This document shows positions 1-11,198 of a stretch of 64,000 nucleotides of DNA, piece after piece. Location of the stretch: positions 87,868,693 through 87,932,692 of the forward strand of contig NC_092045.1 in NCBI RefSeq assembly GCF_003086295.3, given 5' to 3'. Positions within the stretch are counted from its first letter, which is position 1; each line of letters starts with the position of its first letter. Made by a program: the position numbers and the translations under genes. Under the pieces are notes generated by a model. It was not told the DNA's origin. It saw only the letters and a list, made by a program, of their open reading frames with translations, and made no database searches. Source of the stretch: Arachis hypogaea (lineage: Eukaryota; Streptophyta; Magnoliopsida; Fabales; Fabaceae).

Positions 1-222
1 CGAGTGCGTATATGTTAGGGAGGGGAAAACAATCTTTAGGGCATGCCTTGTGGAGGTCGGAGTAGTCTACGCATATTCTCCATTTGCTGCTATGCTTTTT
101 TACCAGAACTACATTCAAGGGCCAGGTCGAGTAGTCTAGTTCCCGTATGAAACCTGCTTCTAGGAGGCTGGCCATCTGCCTGGCCACCTCCTCCGCCCTC
201 TCCCGTGACATCTTTCTTCTCC
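1..222 (-). pseudogene. Reverse transcriptase fragment of element C
   Basis: Read on the minus strand, this fragment shows the start of a Ty3/gypsy reverse transcriptase. A helix contains EEVARQMASLLEAGFIREL. It is followed by the conserved block KWRICVDYSDLHKACPKD and then FPLPNIYAL, where it leaves the window. The YxDD catalytic motif would lie further left. On its 5' side the frame is cut at 223-227 by element A and resumes at 10567, where the preceding polyprotein segment (PADMPGIDPEVMSHHLAV) is found. This continuity proves that A was inserted into C. I see no stop in the visible piece, but the element as a whole is broken. Confidence 0.85.
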
Positions 223-227
223 GCTGG

Positions 228-1934
228 TGGTGCGCGAAATTGTGAACAATACTTTTCACAGCTCTCATAATCCCCGGTCATGAACTCCAAAAACTTGGTA
301 GCTCAATTCCATGGCATTACACAACTTCGCACAACTAACCAGCAAGTGCACTGGGTCGTCCAAGTAATAAACCTTACGCGAGTAAGGGTCGATCCCACGG
401 AGATTGTTAGTATGAAGCAAGCTATGGTCATCTTGTAAATCTTATTCAGGCAAACTCAAATGGATATGGTGATGAACGAAAATAAACAATAAGATAAAGA
501 TAGAGATACTTATGTAATTCATTGGTAAGAGCTTCAGATAAGCGCATGAAGATGCCTTCCCTTCCGTCTCTCTGCTTTCCTACTGTCTTCATCCAATCCT
601 TCTTATTCCTTTCCATGGCAAGCTTATGTAGGGTTTCACCGTTGTCAATGGCTACCTCCCATCCTCTCAGTGAAAACGTCGCCTATGCTCTGTCACAGCA
701 TGGGTAATCATCTGTCGGTTCTCGGTCAGGCCGGAATAGAATCCATCAATTCTTTTGCGTCTGTCACTAACGCCCCGCCTGCTAGGAGTTTGAAGCACGT
801 CACAGTCATTCAATCATTGAATCCTACTCAGAATACCACAGACAAGGTTAGACCTTCCGGATTCTCTTGAATGCCGCCATCAGTTCTTGCCTATACCACA
901 AAGACTCTGATCTCACGGAATGGTTGGCTCGTTTGTCAGGCGAGCACTCGGTTGTCAGGCGATCAACCATGCATCGTACAATCAGGAATCCAAGAGATAT
1001 TCACCCAATCGAAGGTAGAACGGAGGTGGTTGTCAGTCACACGTTCATAGGTGAGAATGATGATGAGTGTCACGGATCATCACATTCATCAAGTTGAAGA
1101 ACAAGTGATATCTTAGAACAAGAACAAGCGGAATTGAATGGAAGAACAATAGTAATTGCATTAATACTCGAGGTACAGCAGAGCTCCACACCTTAATCTA
1201 TGGTGTGTAGAAACTCCACCGTTGAAAATACATAAGAACAAGGTCTAGGCATGGCCGAATGGCCAGCCTCCAAAAGTGATCAAAAGAAATCCAAAGATTC
1301 TCCGATGAAAATACAATAGTAAAAGGTCCTACTTATAGAAAACTAGTAGCCTAAGGTTTACAGAAATGAGTAAATGACATAAAAATCCACTTCCGGGCCC
1401 ACTTGGTGTGTGCTTGGGCTGAGCAATGAAGCATTTTCGTGTAGAGACTCTTCTTGGAGTTAAACGCCAGCTTTTATGCCAGTTTGGGCGTTTAACTCCC
1501 ATTTGGGTGCCAGTTCCAGCGTTTAACGCTGGGATTTCTGAGGGTGACTTTGAACACCGGTTTGGGCCATCAAATCTTGAGCAACGTATGGACTATCATA
1601 TATTGCTGGAAAGCCCAGGATGTCTACTTTCGAACGCCGTTGAGAGCGCGCCAATTGGGCTTCTGTAGCTCCAGAAAATCTACTTCGAGTGCAGGGAGGT
1701 CAGAATCCAACAGCATCTGCAGTCCTTTTTAGTCTCTGAATCAGATTTCTGCTCAGGTCCCTCAATTTCAGCCAGAAAATACCTGAAATCACAGAAAAAC
1801 ACACAAACTCATAGTAAAGTCCAGAAAAGTGAATTTTAACTAAAAACTAATAAAAATATACTAAAAACTAACTAGATCATACTAAAAACATACTAAAAAC
1901 AATGCCAAAAAGCGTACAAATTATCCGCTCATCA
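228..1934 (-). repeat. 3' LTR of element A
   Basis: This copy is 1707 bp and nearly identical to 8856-10561. On the plus strand it begins TGGTGCGCGAAATT and ends CCGCTCATCA, so on the element's strand it runs TGATGAGCGG...CA. It contains copies of the family dyad GGCGTTTAAC(T/G)CC around 1460-1530. It also contains many short stop-bounded ORFs that I regard as spurious. Confidence 0.92.
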
Positions 1935-1972
1935 CAACACCAAACTTAAATTGTTGCTTGTCCTCAAGCAAC
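1935..1972 (-). promoter_or_regulatory. Hairpin plus PPT-like motif, 3' end of element A
   Basis: Directly upstream of the 3' LTR on the minus strand lies TAAGTTTGGTGTTG (1935-1950 region), in the position where plus-strand priming should occur. It is not a classic polypurine run. It is preceded by a perfect 8-bp stem (1953-1960 with 1965-1972) closed by an AGGA loop on the element strand. Confidence 0.6.
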
Positions 1973-2826
1973 TGAAAATCAAATAAGATAAAAAGAAGAG
2001 AATATGCAATGAATTCCAAAACATCTACGAAGATCAGTATTAATTAGATGAGCGGGGCTTTTAGCTTTTTGCCTCTGAATAGTTTTGGCATCTCACTCTA
2101 TTCTTTGAAATTCAGAATGATTGGCTTCTTTAGGAACTTAGAATCCAGATAGTGTTATTGATTCTCCTAGTAGAGTATGATGATTCTTGAACATAGCTAT
2201 TTATTGAGTCTTGGCTGTGACCCAAAGCACTCTGTCTTCCAGTATTACCACTGGATACATACATGCCACAGACACATAATTGGGTGAACCTTTTCAGATT
2301 GTGACTCAGCTTTGCTAGAGTCCCCAATTAGAGGTGTCCAGGGTTCTTAAGCACACTCTTTTTGCCTTGGATCACAACTTTATTTTTTTCTTTTTCTTTC
2401 TTTCTTTTTTTTTCATTTTTTTTTTGAATATTCATTGCTTTTTCTTGCTTCAAGAATCATTTTAATGATTTTTCAGATTCTCAGTAACATGTCTCCTTTT
2501 TCATCATTCTTTCAAGAGCCAACATTCATGAACCACAAATTCAAGATACATATGCACTGTTTAAGCATACATTCAGAAAACAAAAATATTGCCACCACAT
2601 CAAAATAATTAAACTGTTATAAAATTCACAATTCATGCAATTCTTTTCTTTTTCAATTAAGCACATTTTTATTCAAGAAAGGTGATGGATTCATAGGATA
2701 TTCATAACTTTAAGGCATAGACACTAAGACACTAATGATCACAAGACACAAACATAGATAAACATAAACACTAAAATTCGAAAAACAGAAGAATAAAGAA
2801 CAAGGAAATCAAAGAACGGGTCCACC
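1973..2826 (-). other. 3' untranslated region of element A
   Basis: This non-coding stretch between ORF2 and the 3' hairpin includes a CTTT-rich tract near 2380-2430. Homologous sequence is present in D (23711-24592) and F (49011-49863). I see no gene. Confidence 0.6.
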
Positions 2827-3952
2827 TTAGTGATGGCGGCTCTTTCTTGCTCTTGAAGATCCTATGGAGTGCTTGAGCTCCTCAATGTCTCTTCCTGGTC
2901 TTTGTTGCTCCTCCCTCATGATTCTTTGATCTTCTCTAATTTCATGAAGGATGATGGAGTGTTCTTGGTGCTCCACCCTTAGTTGTCCCATGTTGGAACT
3001 CAATTCTCCTAGGGAGGTGTTTAGTTGCTCCCAATAGTTTTGTGGAGGAAAGTGCATCCCTTGAGGAATCTCAGGGATTTCATGATGAGTAGGGTCTCTT
3101 GTGTGCTCCATCCTCTTCTTAGTGATGGGCTTGTCCTCATCAATGGGGGTGTCTCCCTCTATGTCAACTCCAACTGAATAACAGAGGTGACAAATAAGAT
3201 GAGGAAAGGCTAACCTTGCCAAGGTAGAGGACTTGTCCGCCACCTTATAGAGTTCTTGGGCTATAACCTCATGAACCTCTATTTCTTCTCCAATCATGAT
3301 GCTATGAATCATGATAGCCCGGTCTATGGTAACTTCGGACCGGTTGCTAGTGGGAATGATTGAGCGTTGGATAAACTCCAACCATCCTCTAGCTACGGGT
3401 TTGAGGTCATGCCTTCTCAATTGAACCGGCTTTCCTCTTGAATCTCTCTTCCATTGGGCGCCCTCTTCACATATGACTGTGAGGACTTGGTCCAACCTTT
3501 GATCAAAGTTGACCCTTCTAGTGTAAGGATGTTCATCTCCTTGCATCATAGGCAAGTTGAACGCCACCCTCACACTTTCCGGACTAAAATCCAAGTATTT
3601 CCCCCGAACCATAGTAAGATAATTCTTTGGATTCGGGTTCACACTTTGGTCATGGTTCTTGGTGATCCATGCATTGGCATAGAACTCTTGAACCATCAAG
3701 ATTCCGACTTGTTGAATGGGGTTGGTAAGAGCTTCCCAACCTCTTCTTCGGATCTCATGTCGGATCTCCGGATATTCACCCTTTTTGAGTGAAAAAGGGA
3801 CCTCGGGGATCACCCTCTTCAAGGCCACAACTTCATAGAAGTGGTATTGATGCACCATTGAGATGAATCTTTCCATTCTCCCATGACTCGGAGGTGGAAG
3901 CTTTTGCCTTCCCTTTCCTCTTTCTAGAGGTTTCTCCGGCCTTGGATGCCAT
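2827..3952 (-). pseudogene. ORF2 of element A (Athila-associated putative plant transposon protein), N-terminal frameshift
   Basis: About 360 codons stay open from MERFISMVHQYHFYEVVALK to the stop at 2827. The start used in D and F (MASKAGETSRKRKG) would be at 3952. In A it is out of frame with the rest because of one extra base near the MERF codons. The middle holds motifs typical of the plant transposon protein family beside Athila gag-pol genes, such as RHEIRRRGWEALTNP, VQEFYANAWITKNHDQ and VRGKYLDFSPESVRVAFNLP. The C-terminal 80 residues are heptad-like (LGELSSNMGQLRVEHQEH and following) and probably a coiled coil. No signal peptide or membrane segment is visible, so an envelope role is not supported. 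Function unknown. A is the only copy that keeps the central domain open to the C-terminus. Confidence 0.75.
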
Positions 3953-3988
3953 AAATGGTTATGGAAAAACAAAAAGCAATGCTTTTAC

Positions 3989-4026
3989 CACACCAAACTT
4001 AAAATGTTTACTCGTCCTCGAGCAAA
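3989..4026 (-). promoter_or_regulatory. Internal hairpin plus PPT-like motif upstream of ORF2, element A
   Basis: This is a second copy of the 3' module, lying just before the ORF2 start on the minus strand. The stem (4007-4014 with 4019-4026) again has an AGGA loop and is followed by TTTAAGTTTGGTGTGG. In A one stem pair is lost to an A/C mismatch; D and F keep the stem perfect. Confidence 0.55.
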
Positions 4027-4455
4027 AGAAGAAAGAAGAGAGTAGAAGAAGAAGAAATGAGGGAAAAGGGAATGGCTTTTGTTTTCGGCCAAGAAGGGGA
4101 GAAGTGGGGTGTATGTTGTGTGAAAATGAAGGAGTGAAGGAGGGTATATATAGGAGAAGGGGAAGGGTAGGGTTCGGCCATTTGAGGGTGGGTTTGGGTG
4201 GGAAAGTGGTTTGAATTTGAATGGTGAGGTAGGTGGGGTTTTATGAAGGATGGATGTGAGTGGTGAAGAGAAAGATGGGATTTGATGGCTGAAGGGTTTT
4301 TGGGGAAGAGGTGTTGAGGTGATTGGTGAATGGGTGAAGAAGAGAGAGAGAGTGGTAGGGTAGGTGGGGATTCTGTGGGGTCCACAGATCCTGAGGTGTC
4401 AAGGAAACGTCATCCCTGCACCAAATGGCAAACAAAATCACGTTTTTAGCCATTT

Positions 4456-4627
4456 CTGGCATTAAACGCCGGGCTGGTGCCCATTTCTGGCGTTTAACGC
4501 CAGCTTCTTGCCCATTTCTGGCGTTTAACGCCAGTCTGGTGCCCCTTTCTGGCGTTAAACGCCCAGAATGGTGCCAGACTGGGCGTTAAACGCCCAACGG
4601 CTAACCTCACTGGCGTTTAAACGCCAG
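4456..4627. repeat. Array of six GGCGTTTAACGCC palindromes, element A
   Basis: There are six dyads at 4456-4471 (degenerate), 4487-4503, 4518-4534, 4549-4566, 4580-4596 and 4610-4627. Each reads close to CTGGCGTTTAACGCCAG and is a near-perfect inverted repeat. Spacers of about 14-15 bases are rich in GGTGCCC-type words. The array lies between gag-protease and ORF2, the same place as in D and F. Confidence 0.85.
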
Positions 4628-4832
4628 TGGGTGCGTCCTCCAGGGTGTGCTGTTTTTCTTCCTGTTTTTCATTCTGTTTTTGCTTTTTTCATTGATTTTG
4701 TGACTTCTTATGATCATCAACCTACAAAAATATAAAATAACAAAAGAAAATAGATAATTAGAAAACATTGGGTTGCCTCCCAACAAGCGCTTCTTTAATG
4801 TTAGTAGCTTGACAGTGGGCTCTCATGGAGCC

Positions 4833-7170
4833 TCAGAAATACTCAGAGCAATGTTGGAACCTCCCAACACCAAACTTAGAGTTTGAATGTGGGGGTTCAA
4901 CACCAAACTTAGAGTTTGGTTGTGGCCTCCCAACACCAAACTTAGAGTTTGACTGTGGGGGCTCTGTTTGGCTCTGTTTTGAGGGAAGCTCTTCATGCTT
5001 CCTCTCCATGGTGATAGAGGGATATCCTTGAGCCTTCAACACCAAGGATTCTTCATTCACTTGAATGATCAACTCTCCTCTATCAACATCAATCACAGCC
5101 TTTGCTGTGGCTAGGAAGGGTCTGCCAAGGATGATGGATTCATCCATGCATTTCCCAGTCTCTAGGACTATGAAATCAGTAGGGATGTAATGGTCTTCAA
5201 CTTTAACCAGAACATCCTCTACAAGTACATAGGCTTGTTTTCTTGAATTGTCTGCCATCTCTAGTGAGATTTTTGCAGCTTGCACCTCAAAGATTCCTAG
5301 CTTCTCCATTACAGAGAGAGGCATGAGGTTTACACTTGATCCTAAGTCACACAGAGCCTTCTTGAAGGTCATGGTGCCTATGGTACAAGGTATTGAAAAC
5401 TTCCCAGGATCTTGTCTCTTTTGAGGTAATTTCTGCCTAGACAAGTTATCCAGTTCTTTGGTGAGCAAAGGAGCTTCATCCTCCCAAGTCTCATTTCCAA
5501 ATAACTTGTCATTTAACTTCATGATTGCTCCAAGGTATTTAGCAACTTGCTCTTCAGTGACATACTCATCCTCTTCAGAGGAAGAATACTCATCAGAGCT
5601 CATGAATGGCAGAAGTAAGTCCAATGGAATCTCTATGGTCTCATTTTGAGCCTCAGATTCCCATGATTCCTCATTGGGGAACTTATTGGAGGTCAGTGGA
5701 CGTCCAGTGAGGCCTTCCTCAGTGGCGTTCACTGCCTCTTCTTCCTCCCAAAATTCGGCCATGTTGATGGCCTTGCACTCTCCTTTTGGGTTTTCTTCTG
5801 TATTGCTTGGAAGAGTACTAGGAGGGAGTTCAGTAATTTTCTTGCTCAGCTGACCCACTTGTCCTTCCAAATTTCTAATGGAAGACCTTGTTTCAGTCAT
5901 GAAACTTTGAGTGGTTTTGATTAGATCAGAGACCATGGTTGCTAAGTCAGAGGTATTCTGCTTAGAACTCTCTGTCTGTTGCTGAGAAGATGATGAAAAG
6001 GGCTTGCTATTACTAAACCTGTTTCTTCCACCATTATTGTTGTTGAAACCTTGTTGAGGTCTCTGTTGATCCTTCCATGAAAAATTTGGATGATTTCTCC
6101 ATGAAGGATTATAGGTGTTTCCATAGGGTTCTCCCATGTAATTCACCTCTTCTATTGAAGGGTTCTCAGGATCATAGGCTTCTTCCTCAGATGAAGCCTC
6201 CTTAGTACTGCTTGGTGCATTTTGCATTCCAGACAGACTTTGAGAAATCATATTGACTTGTTGAGTCAATATTTTGTTCTGAGCTAATATGGCGTTCAGA
6301 GTGTCAATCTCAAGAACTCCTTTCTTCTGACTAGTCCCATTGTTCACAGGATTTCTTTTAGAAGTGTACATGAATTGGTTATTTGCAACCATTTCAATTA
6401 GCTCTTGAGCTTCTGTAGGCGTCTTCTTCAAATGAAGAGAGCCTCCAGCAGAGCTATCCAAGGGCATCTTGGACAGTTCAGAGAGACCATCATAGAAAAT
6501 TCCTATGATGCTCCATTCAGAAAGCATGTCAGAGGGACACTTTCTGATTAATTGTTTGTATCTTTCCCAAGCTTCATAGAGGGATTCTCCTTCCTTCTGT
6601 CTGAAGGTTTGGACTTCCACTCTAAGCTTACTCAATTTTTGAGGTGGAAAGAACTTTGCCAAGAAGGCATTGACTAGCTTTTCCCAAGAGTCCAGTCTTT
6701 CTTTTAGGTTGAGAGTCCAACCATGTCCTAGCTCTGTCTCTTACAGCAAAAGGGAATAGCATAAGTCTGTAGACCTCAGGGTCAACCCCATTAGTCTTGA
6801 CAGTGTCACAGATTTACAAGAACTCAGCTAAGAACTGATGAGGATCTTCCAGTGGAAGTCCATGAAACTTGCAATTCTGTTGCATTAGAGAAACTAATTG
6901 AGGCTTAAGCTCAAATTTGTTTGCTCCAATGGCAGGGATAGAGATGCTTCTCCCATAGAAATCGGGAGTAGGTGCAGTAAAGTCACCCAGCACCTTCCTT
7001 GCATTGTTGGCATTGTTGTTTTCGGCTGCCATGTGTTCTTCTTCTTTGAAGAATTCGGTCAGGTCCTCTAAAGAGAGTTGTGCTTTGGCTTCTCTTAGCT
7101 TTCTCTTCAAGGTCCTTTCAGGTTCAGGATCAGCTTCAATAAGAATGCCTTTGTCTCTACTCCTGCTCAT
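4833..7170 (-). pseudogene. gag-protease ORF of element A, broken
   Basis: The start at 7170 (MSRSRDKGILIEADPEP) matches D and F. The gag core follows, with motifs such as KFFPPQKLSKLRVEVQTFRQ, YEAWERYKQLIRKCPS and ELIEMVANNQFMYTS. A low-complexity asparagine/glutamine segment comes next, then an aspartic protease with ALCDLGSSVNLMPLSVMEKL and IILGRPFLATAKAVIDVDRG. A C-to-T change turns a CAA codon into TAA near 6812, and a frameshift lies near 6700-6720 (CTTTTAGG where the other copies read CTTTAGG). These split it into 118- and 609-codon pieces. No CCHC zinc knuckle is present. Intact homologues are D 19902-22241 and F 51867-54206. Confidence 0.9.
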
Positions 7171-8830
7171 ATGAAAGAGAAGAGAACAAGAAAATGTGGA
7201 ATCCTCTATGTCACAGTATAGAGATTCCTTTAGGTGTCAGAGGAAAAGAAGAGTAGAAGACAGAAGTAGAAAATTCGAACTTATCAAAGGAGATGGAGTT
7301 CGAATTTTGCATTAAGCAATAGTGTTAGTCCATAAATAGAAGGATGTGAGAAGAAGGGGAGTGATTTTCGAAAACTAAGTAAAAAATTTTGAAAACATTT
7401 TTGAAAAACATTACTTAATTTTCGAAAATGAAAGTGGGAAAGAGATAAAGTGATTTTTGAAAAAAATTTTGAAATTAGAAATCAAAAAGATTTGATTGAA
7501 AACTATTTTGAAAAAAAAGATATGGTTAAGAAGATATGATTAGTTTTAAAAAGATGTGATTGAGAAGATATGATTTGAAAAACATTTTTAAAAAGATTTG
7601 ATTTTAAAAATTAAAAACTTGGCTAACAAGAAAAGATATGATTCAAACATTAAACCTTCCTCAACAGAAAAGGCAACATACTTGAAATGTTGAATCAAAT
7701 CATTAATTGATAGTAAGTATCTTTGAAAAAGGAAAGAAATTGATTTTGAAAACATATGATTGAAAAGATATGATTTGAAAAAGATTTGATTTTGAAAAAC
7801 TTTGAAAACCTAAAAAAAAAATCTGATTTGAAAACAAAATCTTCCCCCTTTAGCCATCCTGGCGTTAAACGCCCAGAATGGTGCACATTCTGGCGTTTAA
7901 CGCCCAAAACTATACCCTTTTGGGCGTTAAACGCCCAACCAGGTACCCTGGCTGGCGTTTAAACGCCAGTCTGTCCTTCTTCACTGGGCATTTTGAACGC
8001 CCAGCTTTTTCTGTATAATTCCTCTGCTGTATGTTCTGAATCTTCAATTCTCTGTATTATTGACTTGAGAAGACACAAATTAAAAATATTTTTGGATTTT
8101 TAATAATAAGGAAAAATCAAAATGCAACTAAAATCAAATAACAATGCATGCAAGACACCAAACTTAGCAGTTTGTATACTATTGACACTAATGAGAATGC
8201 ATATGAGACACACAAATCACTCAAGTCAAGAGAATTCAAAGATTAGAGTAAGAAATCATCAAGAATTATTTGAAGATCCTTAAGACACATGAATGAATGC
8301 ATGCAATTGACACCAAACTTAATATGAGACACTAGACTCAAACAAGAAATATTTTTGGATTTTCTGATTTTGTAATTTTTTTGGATTTTCGAAAATTAAG
8401 TGGAAAAAAAAGGTATCAAAATTCTTAATGAGAATTCCAGGAATCAGTGCAATGCTAGTCTAAGACTCCGGTCCAGGAATTAGACATGGCTTCACAGCCA
8501 GCCAAGCTTTCAAAGAACTCTTCGGTCCAAAACACTAGATATGGCCAATGGCTAGCCAAGCCTTAGCAGATCACTGCTCCAAAAGCAAGATTGATAGAAA
8601 TCAACAAGCTCTTGTGATGATAAGTTGAAACCTCGGTCCAATGAGATTAGACATGGCTTCTCAGCCAGCCAGACTTCAACAAATCATCATGAAACTCTAG
8701 AATTCATCTTCAAGAATTTCGAAAAAAATAAATACCTAATCTAAGCAACAAGATGAACCGTCAGTTGTCCAAACTGAACAATCCTTGGCACTGATGTTAC
8801 CGGACCAAAAGCTTGCTCAAAACTTGAACA
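7171..8830 (-). other. Leader of element A
   Basis: This untranslated leader lies between primer site and gag. It contains a low-complexity stretch (about 7370-7850) of recurring TTTGATT/GAAAAAGAT words, three to four GGCGTTTAACGCC dyads at 7858-8004, and two TAAGTTTGGTGTC copies (about 8156 and 8310). Around 8460-8700 it holds repeated GGTCCA...TTAGACATGGC...CAGCCAGCC phrases. There is no coding evidence. Confidence 0.65.
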
Positions 8831-8849
8831 ATCCCCGGCAACGGCGCCA
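8831..8849 (-). other. Primer binding site of element A (tRNA-Asp)
   Basis: The plus strand reads ATCCCCGGCAACGGCGCCA, which equals the 3' end of plant tRNA-Asp(GUC) including CCA as I recall it. The minus strand is therefore complementary to that tRNA. It lies six bases from the 5' LTR. Confidence 0.85.
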
Positions 8850-8855
8850 AAAACT

Positions 8856-10561
8856 TGGTGCGCGAAATTGTGAACAATACTTTTCACAACTCTTATAATC
8901 CCCGGTCATGAACTCCAAAAACTTGGTAGCTCAATTCCATGGCATTACACAACTTCGCACAACTAACCAGCAAGTGCACTGGGTCATCCAAGTAATAAAC
9001 CTTACGCGTGTAAGGGTCGATCCCACGGAGATTGTTAGTATGAAGCAAGCTATGGTCATCTTGTAAATCTTAGTCAGGCAAACTCAAATTGATATGGTGA
9101 TGAACGAAAATAAACAATAAGATAAAGATAGAGATACTTATGTAATTCATTGGTAGGAGCTTCAGATAAGCGCATGAAGATGCCTTCCCTTCCGTCTCTC
9201 TGCTTTCCTACTGTCTTCATCCAATCCTTCTTATTCCTTTCCATGGCAAGCTTATGTAGGGTTTCACCGTTGTCAATGGCTACCTCCCATCCTCTCAGTG
9301 AAAACGTCGCCTATGCTCTGTCACAGCATGGGTAATCATCTGTCGGTTCTCGGTCAGGCCAGAATAGAATCCATCGATTCTTTTGCGTCTGTCACTAACG
9401 CCCCGCCTGCTAGGAGTTTGAAGCACGTCACAGTCATTCAATCATTGAATCCTACTCAGAATACCACAGACAAGGTTAGACCTTCCGGATTCTCTTGAAT
9501 GCCACCATCAGTTCTTGCCTATACCAAGAAGACTCTGATCTCACGGAATGGTTGGCTCGTTTGTCAGGCGAGCACTCGGTTGTCAGGCGATCAACCATGC
9601 ATCGTACAATCAGGAATCCAAGAGATATTCACCCAATCGAAGGTAGAACGGAGGTGGTTGTCAGTCACACGTTCATAGGTGAGAATGATGATGAGTGTCA
9701 CGGATCATCACATTCATCAAGTTGAAGAACAAGTGATATCTTAGAACAAGAACAAGCGGAATTGAATGGAAGAACAATAGTAATTGCATTAATACTCGAG
9801 GTACAGCAGAGCTCCACACCTTAATCTATGGTGTGTAGAAACTCCACCGTTGAAAATACATAAGAACAAGGTCTAGGCATGGCCGAATGGCCAGCCTCCC
9901 AAAGTGATCAAAAGAAATCCAAAGATTCTCCGATGAAAATACAATAGTAAAAGGTCCTACTTATAGAAAACTAGTAGCCTAAGGTTTACAGAAATGAGTA
10001 AATGACATAAAAATCCACTTCCGGGCCCACTTGGTGTGTGCTTGGGCTGAGCAATGAAGCATTTTCGTGTAGAGACTCTTCTTGGAGTTAAACGCCAGCT
10101 TTTATGCCAGTTTGGGCGTTTAACTCCCATTTGGGTGCCAGTTCCAGCGTTTAACGCTGGGATTTCTGAGGGTGACTTTGAACGCCGGTTTGGGCCATCA
10201 AATCTTGGGCAAAGTATGGACTATCATATATTGCTGGAAAGCCCAGGATGTCTACTTTCCAACGCCGTTGAGAGCGCGCCAATTGGGTATTTGTAGCTCC
10301 AGAAAATTAACTTCGAGTGCAGGGAGGCAGAATCCAACAGCATCTGCAGTCCTTTTTAGTCTCTGAATCAGATTTCTGCTCAGGTCCCTCAATTTTAGCC
10401 AGAAAATACCTGAAATCACAGAAAAACACACAAACTCATAGTAAAGTCCAGAAAAGTGAATTTTAACTAAAAACTAATAAAAATATACTAAAAACTAACT
10501 AGATCATACTAAAAACATACTAAAAACAATGCCAAAAAGCGTACAAATTATCCGCTCATCA
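8856..10561 (-). repeat. 5' LTR of element A
   Basis: This 1706-bp copy pairs with 228-1934. It carries the palindromic dyads near 10088-10160 and the TATA-like element CTATAAGTAGG on the minus strand near 9956-9966, weaker than the TATATATA of D and F. Confidence 0.92.
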
Positions 10562-10566
10562 GCTGG

Positions 10567-11117
10567 GCTACCGGGTGTGCTTCCGATTTGACGGCTAGGT
10601 GGTGTGACATGACTTCGGGGTCTATGCCCGGCATGTCGGCCGGTGTCTAGACGAATAAATCCCCATTGGCCCTGATCATTTCTATCAGAGGCTCCTTCAA
10701 TTTGTGTGGAAGGTTTCCATTGACAAACGTGAACTTTTCCTCCATGTCACCGACCCTGATCTTTTCCAGGTCCCCCTCCGGTTCTGGTCTGGGCTTGTCA
10801 TCTACCCTGGCATCTAGGTCAGCTAGGAACACCCCCGACGCCTCTTTAGATTTCTTCCTTAGGGAGAGGCTAGCGTTGTCGCAAGCGACCGCCGTCTCTA
10901 GATCTCCTCTAATGGACCCTATAGATCCGTCGTCGGTAACAAACTTCATGACTAGTAGCTTTGTGTTGATTATCGCTTCAACATCGTTAATCGTCTTCCT
11001 CCCCAAGATGATGTTGTAGGCCGTGGAATCTCGGAGAGGAGGAGACCGCCAGGACCTTGGCGTCTTTCTTGATCTCGACCTTGGTGCGGTGTTTTTGGCG
11101 GTTACTACGTTTATCAC
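10567..11117 (-). pseudogene. Protease remnant and pre-RT segment of element C
   Basis: The frame reads AYNIILGRKTINDVEAIINT, typical of the segment just after a Tat-lineage protease. It continues with a charged linker and KLKEPLIEMIRANGDLFVW, which leads into reverse transcriptase. The preceding part (SRSRKTPRSWRSPP) joins abruptly to DSTAYNII, so the protease with its catalytic D-[ST]-G region is absent. This looks like an internal deletion near 11020-11040. The segment continues in the RT fragment at 1-222 after the insertion of A. Confidence 0.8.
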
Positions 11118-11198
11118 GGTAAGACCGTGGTCTTTATCTTCTGGCTCTTGTCGCCGCTTTGCCGACCGGGTCTTGCCTTCCTCGTCTTGGTCGCGATG

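Larger units (their letters stand above)
228..10561 (-). mobile_element. Element A: non-autonomous gag-protease LTR retrotransposon (A/D/F family)
   Basis: This is a full-length 10.3-kb element with two LTRs (228-1934 and 8856-10561), both bounded by TG...CA in the usual sense, and a perfect 5-bp TSD GCTGG (223-227, 10562-10566). In minus-strand order it holds a tRNA-Asp primer site, a long leader, gag-protease, a palindromic array, ORF2, and a 3' untranslated region ending in a PPT-like motif. There is no reverse transcriptase, RNase H or integrase. Its gag-protease is broken. LTR lengths of 1707 and 1706 bp with scattered substitutions indicate a fairly young insertion. It may correspond to a described peanut family such as the non-autonomous partner of FIDEL, but I cannot confirm the name. 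Confidence 0.93.

Noticed and set aside
2827..3952. ORF2 as a retroviral-type envelope gene
   Set aside because: No signal peptide, transmembrane segment or cleavage site is visible; it has a basic N-terminus and a coiled-coil C-terminus instead.
4456..4627. Palindromic repeats with regular short spacers, superficially like a CRISPR array
   Set aside because: Spacers are only about 12-15 bases and similar to each other, the repeats vary, the DNA is plant, and the array is part of a retrotransposon present in several copies.
8831..8849. tRNA-Asp gene
   Set aside because: Only the 3' 19 bases match. They sit at the LTR edge in several elements and are primer binding sites.
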